Positions 62,225 to 62,900 of a stretch of 62,900 nucleotides of DNA are shown in pieces. This DNA is from an uncultured beta proteobacterium. Its GTDB lineage: Bacteria > Pseudomonadota > Gammaproteobacteria > Burkholderiales > Burkholderiaceae_E. Position 1 is the first letter of the stretch; every line of letters starts with the position of its first letter. The stretch spans positions 1 to 62,900 of the forward strand of contig CAIZNI010000048.1 in assembly GCA_903934295.1 (NCBI GenBank). The letters run 5' to 3'. The translations under genes were made by a program, and so were the position numbers. The notes under the pieces were generated by a model. It worked only from the letters and a program-made list of their open reading frames with translations. It was not told the origin of the DNA and ran no database searches.

Positions 62225-62900
62225 GGCCGGATGCGAAGCCTCAGTGCGTTGCCCACCACCAGCAGCGAGCTGGCGGACATGCCGATCGCCGCCAGCCAGG
62301 GCGGCACCAGGCCCAGCGCGGCGGCCGGGATGGCGATCAGATTGTAGAGCGTCGACCAGGCCAGGTTCTGGCGGATCACCGTGCGGGTGCGTCGGGCCAT
62401 CGCCACCAGGTCGGCGACGCGGCGCAGCTGTGGCGACAGCAGCACGCAGTCGGCGGCGGTGCGCGCCAGTGCGCTGGCCTCACCCACCGCCAGCGAGGCG
62501 TCGGCGGCGGCCAGCACCGGCGCGTCGTTGATCCCGTCGCCCACCATCAGCACGCGCCGGCCCGCGGCCTGCAGGTCGCGGACATGGGCCAGCTTGTCGG
62601 CCGGCGTGGCGCCGGCCCGCCAGTGCGCGATGCCCAGGTCGCGGGCGACCCGCGCCGCCGGGCCGGCGTGGTCGCCGGTGAGCAGATGGGTGCGCAGGCC
62701 CAGCGCCTGCAGGGCGGCGATCGTCGCGGCGCTGTCGTCGCGCAGCGCGTCGGCCAGCCGCAGGCGGGCCTGCGGCCCGTCATGCCCGACCAGCCAGATT
62801 TCCGGGTCGTCGTGCGCGCCGCGCGCACAGGGCGCCCACTCGCCGCACCAGTCGGCCGAACCCAGGCGCAAGGGCACGCCCTCGACCAGGCCCTGCACGC
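62203..62900 (-). CDS. ccoI: Copper P-type ATPase CcoI (FixI), 3' part
   Basis: About 231 C-terminal residues are in the window; the gene continues beyond base 62900. P- and N-domain parts: THLLTGDHAGPAARVA, MVGDGINDAPVLAAAD, and the last membrane helices (LIAIPAAALGLVPPWLAAIG). CcoI supplies copper for the oxidase. Next to ccoS and the ccoNOQP genes the assignment as CcoI is firm. The catalytic DKTGT lies outside. Confidence 0.93.
   Translation of the reverse strand, partial: VQGLVEGVPLRLGSADWCGEWAPCARGAHDDPEIWLVGHDGPQARLRLADALRDDSAATIAALQALGLRTHLLTGDHAGPAARVARDLGIAHWRAGATPADKLAHVRDLQAAGRRVLMVGDGINDAPVLAAADASLAVGEASALARTAADCVLLSPQLRRVADLVAMARRTRTVIRQNLAWSTLYNLIAIPAAALGLVPPWLAAIGMSASSLLVVGNALRLRIRPWKRSTF

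Overview
The window is a high-GC chromosomal segment from a betaproteobacterium, most likely order Burkholderiales. The evidence is the full tuf-S10-spc-alpha ribosomal block, followed by hemB-engB-cytochrome c4, lptM/cyaY/mrcA, pilMNOPQ, aroKB-dgt-gltBD and a cbb3 oxidase cluster. This order resembles what I recall for Burkholderiaceae. I see no mobile element, CRISPR array, tRNA or rRNA. Genus cannot be fixed from the sequence alone.

Layout. 1-14.7 kb (+): end of tuf, then 29 ribosomal protein genes with secY and rpoA, closed by a hairpin terminator after rplQ. The block has internal control regions: a promoter and an RBS hairpin before rplC, a promoter and a folded leader of about 190 nt before rplN, hairpins between secY and rpmJ, and a four-hairpin array plus a terminator-like stem with eight Ts just before rpsD. 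14.7-23.3 kb: a NodIJ-type ABC exporter (+), then corA, hemB and engB (-), cytochrome c4 (+), lptM (-), cyaY (+) and mrcA (-). 23.6-35.4 kb (+): pilMNOPQ, a 1159-residue Ig-repeat lipoprotein, aroK, aroB and a dGTPase-like HD hydrolase. 35.4-38.1 kb: an MFS transporter, a NIPSNAP protein and a convergent zinc alcohol dehydrogenase. 38.4-44.7 kb: gltB and gltD. 44.9-50.4 kb: a DUF2306 membrane protein, a LytS/LytTR two-component pair, a GST, apt, an HslR-like S4 protein, a Tat-type histidine phosphatase and a Nudix hydrolase. 50.6-55.7 kb (+): N-acyl-D-amino-acid deacylase, formylglycine-generating enzyme and a cytosolic sulfatase. 55.7-62.9 kb (-): ccoI (cut by the window edge), ccoS, an FNR-type site, ccoNOQP, ccoG, ccoH, a small membrane protein and truC.

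How the genes work together. The first 14.7 kb build the ribosome, the Sec translocon and RNA polymerase alpha. pilM-Q form the inner-membrane and secretin parts of the type IV pilus machine, and the Ig-repeat lipoprotein directly behind pilQ is a plausible cell-envelope partner. gltBD make glutamate. The cco cluster makes and matures a high-affinity terminal oxidase under likely FNR/ANR control. FGE activates the sulfatase encoded next to it. The least explained items are the structured r-protein leaders, the Ig-repeat lipoprotein inserted between pilQ and aroK, the VDTG repeat tail of EngB, and the deacylase-FGE-sulfatase operon.
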